From the NCBI GenBank assembly GCA_002441445.1, contig DJWC01000112.1, positions 9,376-25,539 of the forward strand: 16,164 bases of DNA. Direction: 5' to 3'. Numbering within the stretch: the first letter of the stretch is position 1; every line of letters starts with the position of its first letter. Both the position numbers and the translations under genes were made by a program. Below the pieces are notes generated by a model, which saw only the letters and a list, made by a program, of their open reading frames with translations, was not told the DNA's origin and made no database searches. The DNA comes from Pusillimonas sp. UBA6240 (GTDB taxonomy: Bacteria; Pseudomonadota; Gammaproteobacteria; Burkholderiales; Burkholderiaceae_B). Shown here in pieces: positions 5,487 through 11,845 of this stretch.

Positions 5487-6251
5487 CTACAGCAATGCCT
5501 GCAGTTCGGCTTCCCCGGGGTTTTCGTGCCAGTCGTCGCGCGCCAGCGCCGCTCTTATCCGCGCAACGGCCTGGGATCGCAGTTGCGATACCCTGCCCTC
5601 GGTGATGCCCATGACCGCGCCGATCTCTTTCTGGTTCAGATCCTGTTCGAACTGCAGGGACAGGAGCAGTTTTTCGCGCTCGGGCAATGACTCGATGGCG
5701 GAGATCAGGGCCTTGCGCAAGCCCTGGGATACCAGCTGGTTCAGCGGATTGACCCAATGGGCGGCCTGGGCGCCGTCGCCGGCTTGCTCGGGCTCTTGCT
5801 GCGGACCGCCATCGCCGCCATGGCGGATCAGGTCTTCATAGTGAATGACCTGGACGCCGCGGGCCTCTTCCAGCAGTTCGCGATATTCGGCCAGGGTCAT
5901 GCCCAGCTCTTCCGCGATCTCGGCTTCGGTGGCGGGCCGCAACAGACGATGGCTCAGCTTGTGCATGGCCTGCTCTATGCTTTTCGTTTTGCTGCGCACG
6001 CTGCGCGGCAGCCAGTCCTGGCTGCGCAGCTCGTCCAGCATCGCTCCGCGTATGCGCGTGATGGCATAGGTCTCGAATTGGGCGGCCGCCGTCTGCTGAT
6101 AGCGCCGGACCGCATCCAGCAAGCCCATCATGCCGGCTTGCAGCAGATCGTCCAGCTCCACGCTGGCAGGCAGCTTGGCGACCATTTGCAGGGCCAGGCG
6201 GCGAACCAGGGGGGCGTACTGCCCGACAAGACGGTCTTCGGAACTCAGCAT
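5487..6251 (-). CDS. fliA: Flagellar sigma factor sigma-28 (FliA)
   Basis: This 254-residue protein has the sigma-70 family regions in order: region 2 'DRLVGQYAPLVRRLA' (6-20), 'VELDDLLQAGMMGLLDAVRRYQ' (31-52) and 'FETYAITRIRGAMLDELRSQDW' (59-80); region 3 near 91-130; region 4 'SLPEREKLLLSLQFEQDLNQKEIGAVMGITEGRVSQL' (188-224), which contains the helix-turn-helix that reads the -35 box. It directs RNA polymerase to late flagellar promoters such as the one at 6498-6524. The frame stays open to 6425, but the extra 58 residues are low-complexity and unlike any sigma factor. I therefore start at the ATG 6249-6251, just before the conserved 'EDRLVGQYAPLVRR'. No clear ribosome binding site precedes it. 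Confidence 0.93.
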   Translation of the reverse strand: MLSSEDRLVGQYAPLVRRLALQMVAKLPASVELDDLLQAGMMGLLDAVRRYQQTAAAQFETYAITRIRGAMLDELRSQDWLPRSVRSKTKSIEQAMHKLSHRLLRPATEAEIAEELGMTLAEYRELLEEARGVQVIHYEDLIRHGGDGGPQQEPEQAGDGAQAAHWVNPLNQLVSQGLRKALISAIESLPEREKLLLSLQFEQDLNQKEIGAVMGITEGRVSQLRSQAVARIRAALARDDWHENPGEAELQALL

Positions 6252-6576
6252 GCGAGCATTTATGTATACAGGAAGAACTTTTTGCGTCCGAGGGAATCCG
6301 GCCCGCGAGCCGCAAGCCGCGCGGCCCACCGACGCGGAGTCCAAGGCAACCGGGCCCTGCGTCCGGGGCTGGTACTCGGCCCGAGGCGCCCAGCCGGGAC
6401 CCGCCCGGCGGGGACTGGCCCACATGCTTATTTTGGCGCTCCGAGGGATGCGCCGTTGGGCCGATCAGCCCGGCATTTCATCGCTTATTCGCCGAATTAA
6501 AGATTTGCGCCAACCGGCCGTTAAAGTACCAGCGAGGCGCCATGCCCAGGAAATACATCTCAGGAGCCGCAGCAAA
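6252..6576. other. Divergent fliA/flaG regulatory region
   Basis: This 325-base divergent region holds the sigma-28 promoter of flaG at 6498-6524. Its central part (about 6290-6420) is very GC-rich and open in the fliA frame without looking like protein. Two minus-strand stretches, AAAATAAGC (within 6423-6438) and GAATAAGCG (within 6482-6493), loosely resemble FlhDC half-sites and could serve fliA; this is a weak match. Near fliA, the palindrome TGTATACA (6263-6270) supplies a TATACA hexamer that could be a -10 box, with no good -35. Confidence 0.5.
6498..6524 (+). promoter_or_regulatory. Sigma-28 (FliA) promoter of the flaG-fliD operon
   Basis: TAAAGATT (6498-6505), an 11-base spacer and GCCGTTAA (6517-6524) match the FliA consensus TAAAGTTT-N11-GCCGATAA at 14 of 16 positions with the exact spacing. 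Transcription would start near 6531, about 46 bases before the flaG ATG. Confidence 0.88.
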
Positions 6577-6972
6577 ATGGTAAACCCGATCACATCCAAT
6601 CCCGCGGCAGCGCCATTCGGCCTGGTTGCAGTGGACGTCGAACGGCCGGCATCCCTGCCCGAGCCGGCCGTACAGGTCACGGCCGCCGCAGAAACAGGCG
6701 TCGGGCGCGATGCCGCGGCGCGGACCCGGGCCGGCGGGCCATGGGAGGTCGAGCATCCTCTGGACAAGGCATTGGAAGCCGTCAATGCCAGCATGAAGGC
6801 GTGGTCCACAGGCATGCGTTTCGATGTCGACCCCGAAGCGCAGCGCATTGTCGTGTCCATCGTGGACAGCGAAAGCGGCGAAGTGCTGCGCACAGTGCCC
6901 ACCGACGCCGTCATCCGCGTCGCCAGGATGATAGTCCAGCTGCAGGGCAAGAGTGTGGATACCCGTGCATGA
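6577..6972 (+). CDS. flaG: FlaG family flagellar protein
   Basis: This 131-residue protein has a poorly conserved, Ala/Pro-rich first half and a conserved FlaG domain in the second. The latter includes 'LDKALEAVNASMKAWSTGMRFDVDPEAQRIVVSIVDSESGEVLRTVPTDAVIRVARMI', at about residues 62-121, where 'F-x-x-x-x-x-x-R-x-V-V-x-I-V-D' and 'S-G-E-V-L-R-x-V-P' are the family signature. FlaG proteins influence filament length or structure and usually sit just before fliD, as here. The ATG (6577-6579) follows AGGAG at 6562-6566, whereas the upstream extension of the frame is unsupported. It is the first gene after the sigma-28 promoter, so it belongs to the late class. A 135-base gap separates it from fliD. 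Confidence 0.9.
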   Translation: MVNPITSNPAAAPFGLVAVDVERPASLPEPAVQVTAAAETGVGRDAAARTRAGGPWEVEHPLDKALEAVNASMKAWSTGMRFDVDPEAQRIVVSIVDSESGEVLRTVPTDAVIRVARMIVQLQGKSVDTRA

Positions 6973-7107
6973 CGGCCGGCCGAAAAACGCCGCCCCGGGC
7001 AAGACCGCCCAGGCCAAACCCATGAACTATCAAGGCGAACAGGCGTTTACACAGGCATTGAAAGGGGCGGGATTGCGGGACAATGCCCCCCACAGGAGTA
7101 TAGAAAA

Positions 7108-8505
7108 ATGGCTATTTCATCTATCGGCGTCGGATCGGGCCTTCCTCTGGATGACCTGCTGGCAAAGCTGCGCGCAAGCGAGAACCAGTCGCTGACTCTG
7201 ATCGAGTCGCGCGCCAATACGGTTCAAAGCCGCTTATCGGCCTATGGAACCATCAAAAGCTCCATCGAAGCGCTCAAAACCGCCGGCGACGCGCTGGGCA
7301 AGGCCGAGACCTTCGGTGCGTTGAAAGCGAGCGTCGGAGGCGACGCCTTCACCGCCACCGCGACCAGCAAGGCCATTGCCGGTCAATACAGCATCAAGGT
7401 GGAACAGCTCGCCACGGCGCAGACACTGACCACCGTCGGCCAGGCCGACCGCAAGACCGCGCTGTCCAGCGATACGGTGGACATCACCGTTACGCTGGAA
7501 AACGGCTCGTCCAAGACCATCACACTGGGCAAGGCCGACACCAGCATGGAAGGCATCGTCAAAGCCATCAATGCGGAAACGGGGCTGGGCATCAGCGCCA
7601 CGCTGGTCAACAGCGGCAAGGGCGATACGCCCCATCACATGCTGCTGACCGCAAAGCAAACCGGTACGCAAGCCGCGGTGGCGTCCATCACGGTCAGCGG
7701 CGCCGATGCAGGCGCCGTGCAGAACCTGCTCGGCTACGACGCGGAACATCCCGGCAGCAACTTCACTGAAGATCCGGCCAAAATGGCCAAGCTGTCCATC
7801 AACGGCATCGAAGTCGAAAGCTCAAGCAATACGGTGGAAAACGCCATCGAAGGCGTCACGCTGACCCTGGCCAAGGAAAACGAAGACGGCAAGGCCGGCA
7901 CCCTGACGCTGACACGCAATGACGAAGTCACGTCCAAAGCCATCAACACCTTCGTCACGGCCTACAACAATCTTCAGAACATCATCAAGACTCTGACCTC
8001 TTATGATGTCGACAACCAGAAGGGCAGCGCCCTGACCGGCGACAACCTGGCGCGCAGCGTGCAGACCCAGGTGCGCGCCGCGTTGAATACAGTGGAATCA
8101 TCCGGCGCATTGCGCAGCCTGTCTCAAATGGGCATCAGCACCAATCCCAGCGACGGCATCCTGAAGGTCGACAACGACAAGCTCGCCGCCGCCCTGAAAG
8201 ACAATATGGCGAACGTGCAGAAGCTCTTCGCCGGCGAGCAAGGCATCAGCGCCAACATCGCCGCGGTGGCGGACCGCTACGTCAAAAGCGGCGGCCTGAT
8301 CAGCCATGCTTCCGACAGCATGACCGACACCCTCAAGGATCTGCAAAGCCAGTACACCGCGATGTCGGAACGCATCGACGCCAAGATGGAAAGCTACCGC
8401 CAGCAATTTGTTCAACTGGACACCATGATGGTCCAGATGAATTCCGTCAGCTCCTACCTGACCCAGCAACTGTCCATGCTAAGCAATATAGGCAAGGAAA
8501 AATGA
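7108..8505 (+). CDS. fliD: Flagellar filament cap protein FliD
   Basis: This 465-residue protein begins MAISSIGVGSGLPLDDLLAK, the canonical FliD N-terminus (S-x-G-x-G-S-G-L-x-x-x-x-L). The FliD_N domain covers about 1-100, variable D2/D3 domains follow, and the FliD_C domain covers about 220-450, including 'INTFVTAYNNLQNIIKTLTSYD'. The C-terminal coiled coil ends 'YLTQQLSMLSNIGKEK'. FliD forms the cap at the filament tip and folds incoming flagellin. The ATG follows AGGAG at 7094-7098. The stop overlaps the fliS start by four bases (ATGA), so the two are translationally coupled. Length is normal for betaproteobacteria. Expression is expected from the sigma-28 promoter before flaG. Confidence 0.97.
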   Translation: MAISSIGVGSGLPLDDLLAKLRASENQSLTLIESRANTVQSRLSAYGTIKSSIEALKTAGDALGKAETFGALKASVGGDAFTATATSKAIAGQYSIKVEQLATAQTLTTVGQADRKTALSSDTVDITVTLENGSSKTITLGKADTSMEGIVKAINAETGLGISATLVNSGKGDTPHHMLLTAKQTGTQAAVASITVSGADAGAVQNLLGYDAEHPGSNFTEDPAKMAKLSINGIEVESSSNTVENAIEGVTLTLAKENEDGKAGTLTLTRNDEVTSKAINTFVTAYNNLQNIIKTLTSYDVDNQKGSALTGDNLARSVQTQVRAALNTVESSGALRSLSQMGISTNPSDGILKVDNDKLAAALKDNMANVQKLFAGEQGISANIAAVADRYVKSGGLISHASDSMTDTLKDLQSQYTAMSERIDAKMESYRQQFVQLDTMMVQMNSVSSYLTQQLSMLSNIGKEK

Positions 8506-8933
8506 GCTACTCTCTTTCGCAAGGCGCCCGCCGCCGTCTATCGGTTCAAGCCTACGCCAATATCGGCCTGGAAACCCAGGTACTCAGCGCCAGCCCGGAA
8601 CATCTGATCACGCTGCTCTTCGACGGCGCGCGCGCCGCCATGATGAAAGCCCGCCTGCATATGGAAAACGGCAATATCGAAGGGCGCGGCATGGCCTTGT
8701 CCAAAGCCATCGACATCGTCGACTCGGGCCTGAAGGCCAGCGTCGATCAGGAAACAGGGGGCGAGCTGGCCAGGAACCTGGTCGCCACCTATGAACTGGT
8801 GATACGCAACCTGCTGCTGGCCAATCTGCATGCGGATATGGAAAAGCTGGCGCTGGCCGAGCAACTGCTAGGCACCGTGGCGCAGGCCTGGCGCGAGGCG
8901 GTGGACCCCGTCCGCGCCGAAGCGGTAGGCTGA
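8502..8933 (+). CDS. fliS: Flagellin export chaperone FliS
   Basis: This 143-residue all-helical protein carries the FliS signature: 'AYANIGLETQVLSASPEHLITLLFDGARAAMMKAR' (about 17-51), then 'KAIDIVDSGLKASVDQETGGELARNL' and 'YELVIRNLLLANLHADMEKLALAEQLLGTVAQAWRE'. It binds the C-terminal D0 helix of flagellin in the cytoplasm, keeps it unfolded and delivers it to the export gate. The start overlaps the fliD stop (ATGA), with an AAGGA ribosome binding site inside the end of fliD. A 142-base AT-rich gap separates it from fliT. Confidence 0.96.
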   Translation: MSYSLSQGARRRLSVQAYANIGLETQVLSASPEHLITLLFDGARAAMMKARLHMENGNIEGRGMALSKAIDIVDSGLKASVDQETGGELARNLVATYELVIRNLLLANLHADMEKLALAEQLLGTVAQAWREAVDPVRAEAVG

Positions 8934-9075
8934 ATGGCCCAGGCTATTCAACCAGGTGGTAAATACAGGATTTTATTAATGATTTTCAGGCGCCTGCCGT
9001 ATACTGGCTCAATCGACTGACACGGTGGCGCCGCCGGAAATCAAGCAACAGGCCTTGCTGCCAAACGACCCTATC
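8934..9075 (+). other. AT-rich spacer between fliS and fliT with perfect palindrome
   Basis: This spacer is clearly richer in A and T (about 8960-8986) than its flanks and contains the perfect 10-base palindrome CAGGCGCCTG (8987-8996), with TATACT (9000-9005) just after it. It might hold a weak secondary promoter for fliT-fliK-flhX, but no good -35 box or sigma-28 match is visible. Confidence 0.3.
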
Positions 9076-9408
9076 ATGAGCGAACCCTCATCCATCCTGC
9101 GCCAATACGAAGCCATCGCCGGCATAACCCGCCGCATGCTGGTTGAGGCGCGCGCCAACAACTGGGATCAGGTCGTGATGCTGGGCCGGGACTACCAGCA
9201 GGCGGTCGAAGCCCTGCGCGGCATAGATACGCTATCCACCGAAGACCGCCAAGCCCGGCTCGCGCTGCTTACCCAAATCCTGGATGACGACGCCCGCATA
9301 CGGCATCTAGCCGCTCCGGAACTGACCCGGTTGGGCGCACTGCTGGGCGACATGAAACGCCAGCACACCGTGCTGCAGGCCTACTGCACACCCACGCTGA
9401 CGTTATGA
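9076..9408 (+). CDS. fliT: Flagellar chaperone FliT
   Basis: This 110-residue helical protein begins MSEPSSILRQYEAIAGITRRML. The pattern 'YEAIAGITRRMLVEARANNWDQVVMLGRDYQQAVEALR' (about 10-47) is typical of FliT: a first amphipathic helix followed by 'A-x-x-x-x-W-D-x-x-x-x-L'. In enterobacteria FliT chaperones the cap protein FliD and also binds FlhDC and FliI; whether the regulatory role applies here is unknown. Position just after fliD-fliS supports the call. The frame could start at a GTG at 9025, but the ATG at 9076 fits the family length better. Neither has a good ribosome binding site. The stop overlaps the next gene by four bases. Confidence 0.85.
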   Translation: MSEPSSILRQYEAIAGITRRMLVEARANNWDQVVMLGRDYQQAVEALRGIDTLSTEDRQARLALLTQILDDDARIRHLAAPELTRLGALLGDMKRQHTVLQAYCTPTLTL

Positions 9409-10742
9409 GCGTAGGCGGTTCCTCGCCGCTGGGCACCCTGCTGCTGCAGCGGGTCGACGCCGCCCTGGGTGTGACGCTATCGCAGCAGGCCAATATCGTT
9501 TCAGGCGCTCATCCTCATGCAGTCACGCAGCCGGGCCACCCCGAACGCGCCGAGGCCCCGCGCCTCGATACTCATTCCCATCCCCGCGAGGCGGTCGACC
9601 GCGCGGCGCAGGGCGATAGACAGGGACGCGGCGCAATCGACAAGGCTCGCCTGGACGCCAGGACCGCGGCATGGCTGACCTCGAGCGCGGCTGCCGACAC
9701 CTCCACCACACCATCCGCTCCCACGACCTTGGGCCATGCGGCTAGAACCATACTGGCCTTGCTGGCCAACTACCCCGACCACGCCCCTCCTGTGCTCGGC
9801 CGGCAAGCCTTGCTGAACCCGCAAAGCCAGGTCCAATCCACTGAATACGCCGGCCAGCCGGCGGCCGCATCCGGCCCGGCGGGAGCCTCCCCGAGCCCTG
9901 CCGGCCAGGGCAATGCAGCAGGCGGCGGCCCTGCCGCCGGCCACAATCCCGCGTCGGCGGCAACGGAACGGCCAGCGCTCGCGGGCGCTTCCTTTTCGCC
10001 GGGAGGCGGCACGCCTGTGGTCCAGGCATTGACCCAAGCCTTGGCTCAGGCCCTGCAAGGCAGCGGCCTGTTCTATGAGTCGCACCTGGACCTGATGATG
10101 CGGGGCAGGCTCAGCGTGGCGCAACTGATGCAGGAGCCTCAGGCGCAGCTCGGCCGCATGGAGGCCCATTCTTCCCCGGCCGGCGCCGGACCCCATGCCG
10201 AAACTGGCGATGCCGCCGGCACGCGGACGAACCCGAACACGCCCCAGCAAGCGGCTTCCGCCGCGCGCGGCGGCGGCGAAGCTGCCGGGCAGCCTGCCAG
10301 TCTGCATGGCATGCAGGCGTGGAGCCCGCCCGGCAGCGGCATCGATCCTCAGGCCGGCATGCTGGTCAGGCAGCAACTGGATGTGCTGGCCCACCAGGCC
10401 TTTTCATGGCGCGGAGAAGCATGGCCGGAAGCTCCCATGGAATGGGAAGTCAGCCGGCATCCCGCCTGGCAAGGGGACGGCCAGCCTGGCGAGCCGGAGC
10501 ACTGGGCGACGCAGATCGCGATCCAGTTGCCGGCTCTGGGCCAGGTCCGGGCGCGGCTGACGCTATCAGGACAGGAAATCGTCATGCACCTGGTAGCGCC
10601 GGACGCGGCTCCCCTGCTCAAAGAGCATACGGAGGCTTTGCGCGCCCGCTATGCGGCCAGCGGGCTGCAACTGAGCCGGCTATCGCTCGCCGCCCAGGAA
10701 GCGGATGCGGCTGAAACCACGGACCGGACTGAGCCGACATGA
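9405..10742 (+). CDS. fliK: FliK-like hook-length control family protein
   Basis: This 445-residue protein has FliK layout. A short conserved N-terminus ('SPLGTLLLQRVDAALGVTLSQQ', about 7-28) is followed by a long disordered middle rich in Pro, Ala, Gly and Gln (about 40-290). A C-terminal Flg_hook-type domain covers about 355-430 ('HWATQIAIQLPALGQVRARLTLSGQEIVMHLVA', then 'LRARYAASGLQLSRLSL'). FliK measures hook length and triggers the substrate switch by contacting the FlhB cytoplasmic domain. The gene begins inside the fliT stop and ends inside the start of flhX, both four-base overlaps. Canonical fliK usually lies after fliJ in the fliF operon, so this may be a second FliK-like protein. 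The middle has a long antisense open frame, which I regard as a codon-bias shadow. Confidence 0.8.
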   Translation: MSVGGSSPLGTLLLQRVDAALGVTLSQQANIVSGAHPHAVTQPGHPERAEAPRLDTHSHPREAVDRAAQGDRQGRGAIDKARLDARTAAWLTSSAAADTSTTPSAPTTLGHAARTILALLANYPDHAPPVLGRQALLNPQSQVQSTEYAGQPAAASGPAGASPSPAGQGNAAGGGPAAGHNPASAATERPALAGASFSPGGGTPVVQALTQALAQALQGSGLFYESHLDLMMRGRLSVAQLMQEPQAQLGRMEAHSSPAGAGPHAETGDAAGTRTNPNTPQQAASAARGGGEAAGQPASLHGMQAWSPPGSGIDPQAGMLVRQQLDVLAHQAFSWRGEAWPEAPMEWEVSRHPAWQGDGQPGEPEHWATQIAIQLPALGQVRARLTLSGQEIVMHLVAPDAAPLLKEHTEALRARYAASGLQLSRLSLAAQEADAAETTDRTEPT

Positions 10743-11065
10743 CGGCGCCCCTGTCCACGCCGGACGAGCGCGCCAGCGCAGTCGCCATCGCCTACGACAA
10801 GCAGGACAGCGCTCCGCGCGTCGTGGCCAAAGGCTATGGCACCGTGGCGGAAAACATCATACGCATGGCGCAAGACCATGGGCTGTATGTGCATGAATCA
10901 CCCGAACTGGTCGGCCTGCTGATGCAGGTAGATCTGGACGCCCACATTCCGCCGCAGCTTTATCTGGCCATCGCCGAGCTGCTGGCCTGGCTGTATGCGC
11001 TGGAAGGCGAAAGCAAGGGGCGGGACTTGCGCCTGCGCCAGGGCCGGCCCGTTGATGGCGCATAG
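10739..11065 (+). CDS. flhX: FlhB C-terminal-like protein (FlhX/YlqH type)
   Basis: This 108-residue protein matches only the cytoplasmic domain of FlhB/YscU export-switch proteins: 'AVAIAYDKQDSAPRVVAKGYG' (14-34), 'IIRMAQDHGLYVHESPELVGLLM' (40-62) and 'DAHIPPQLYLAIAELLAWLYAL' (67-88). There is no membrane segment, and the N-P-T-H self-cleavage motif that precedes this domain in FlhB is absent. The product thus resembles the FlhB fragment left after cleavage. Related stand-alone proteins can replace that fragment in some bacteria. It overlaps the upstream fliK-like gene by four bases, which fits the known contact between FliK and the FlhB C-domain. The C-terminal tail (89-108) is charged and not conserved. 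Confidence 0.85.
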   Translation: MTAPLSTPDERASAVAIAYDKQDSAPRVVAKGYGTVAENIIRMAQDHGLYVHESPELVGLLMQVDLDAHIPPQLYLAIAELLAWLYALEGESKGRDLRLRQGRPVDGA

Positions 11066-11114
11066 CTTGAACTCAACGCGGTATCCTTAATGCGGCGCCG
11101 GCCAATTAAATAGA

Positions 11115-11131
11115 TATCTACTTTGTAGATA
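11115..11131. repeat. AT-rich hairpin between convergent flhX and fliE
   Basis: TATCTAC (11115-11121), loop TTT and GTAGATA (11125-11131) form a perfect 7-bp stem in an AT-rich gap between two converging genes. It may act as a weak two-way terminator, but no real T run follows on either strand. Confidence 0.4.
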
Positions 11132-11169
11132 CTTCAAATCAGCACTGTAATATAGAGATAGAGCTTCTT

Positions 11170-11505
11170 CTACACCGGCATGCTGGCGATTTCCTGATAG
11201 GCCGCCACCAGGCGGTTGCGCATCTGCACCGTGGCCTGGAAGGCGATGCCGGCTTTTTGCATGTCTATCATGACATCGTTCAGCGACACATCCGGCGCGC
11301 CCAACTGGAAAGCGCGCGCCTGGGACGCCGAATTGGTTTGCAGGGCGGACACACGCTCCAGCGAGCGGGACAGCTCGGCCGCGAAGCCGCCGTTTTGCGT
11401 GGCGGTGCCCTCCTGAATGCGGGACGGCCCCGCCGAGGCCGCCTGGGCGACGGCGCGCATCTGCGCCAGCATGTTCTCGATCGCGGATAGATGTTGTATG
11501 GCCAT
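11170..11505 (-). CDS. fliE: Flagellar hook-basal body protein FliE
   Basis: This 111-residue protein shows the FliE signature in its C-terminal half: 'APDVSLNDVMIDMQKAGIAFQATVQMRNRLVAAYQEIASMPV' (about 69-110), with V-x-L-N-D-V-M-x-D-x-Q-K-A and the terminal 'R-N-R-L-V-x-A-Y-x-E-I'. FliE is the first rod component and joins the MS ring to the proximal rod. It is transcribed away from fliF, the classical divergent arrangement. The start ATG (11503-11505) has no strong ribosome binding site. The N-terminal half, rich in Ala, Gln and Ser, is variable as usual. Confidence 0.95.
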   Translation of the reverse strand: MAIQHLSAIENMLAQMRAVAQAASAGPSRIQEGTATQNGGFAAELSRSLERVSALQTNSASQARAFQLGAPDVSLNDVMIDMQKAGIAFQATVQMRNRLVAAYQEIASMPV

Positions 11506-11845
11506 GGTTGTCGTCGCGCATCATGCGCATCGTGGAACTCACGAGCAGTAATGTACTGAATTCCCACCGCGGGCAAGCGGCGCATCTAGCCCCAAATGAC
11601 CCTTCTTTTCCAACGATACGGGGCCCGCCTCCAGGGGCTATAGTCCCACGGCGCAAACTGCGGCGCCGCTGTCTTGCATAAGACCTAAGTGGCGCCCAAA
11701 AGCCGCGCTTTTCGAGGCTTGCCCTCCGGGCCATACGCGCAATAATTCACGCACTGTTTCCCTAGTCTCGCCGCATGTACACCTTGCTTCCTGATTGCCC
11801 GACCGCCGGACCAAGCGCAAGCCGCCCTTGCCACAGAGGCCGTCA
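11506..11845. other. Divergent fliE/fliF promoter region
   Basis: This 340-base region between two divergent flagellar operons has no gene I can support. Toward fliF, TTGCCC (11719-11724), a 16-base spacer and AATAAT (11741-11746) form a possible sigma-70 promoter. Toward fliE, the minus strand has TTGCCC and ATTACT with 18 bases between, which is weaker. No sigma-28 box is visible, consistent with middle-class genes driven by a master regulator. Small symmetrical elements are present: GCGGCGCCGC (11660-11669) and the hairpin GTCTT-GCAT-AAGAC next to it. Confidence 0.4.

Noticed and set aside
6252..6425. Extended FliA N-terminus of 58 residues
   Set aside because: Low-complexity sequence without resemblance to sigma factors; conserved region 2 begins right after the ATG at 6249-6251.
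9501..10394. 297-codon antisense frame across fliK
   Set aside because: Arg/Gly/Ala-rich shadow of the Pro/Ala-rich FliK linker; no domain recognised.
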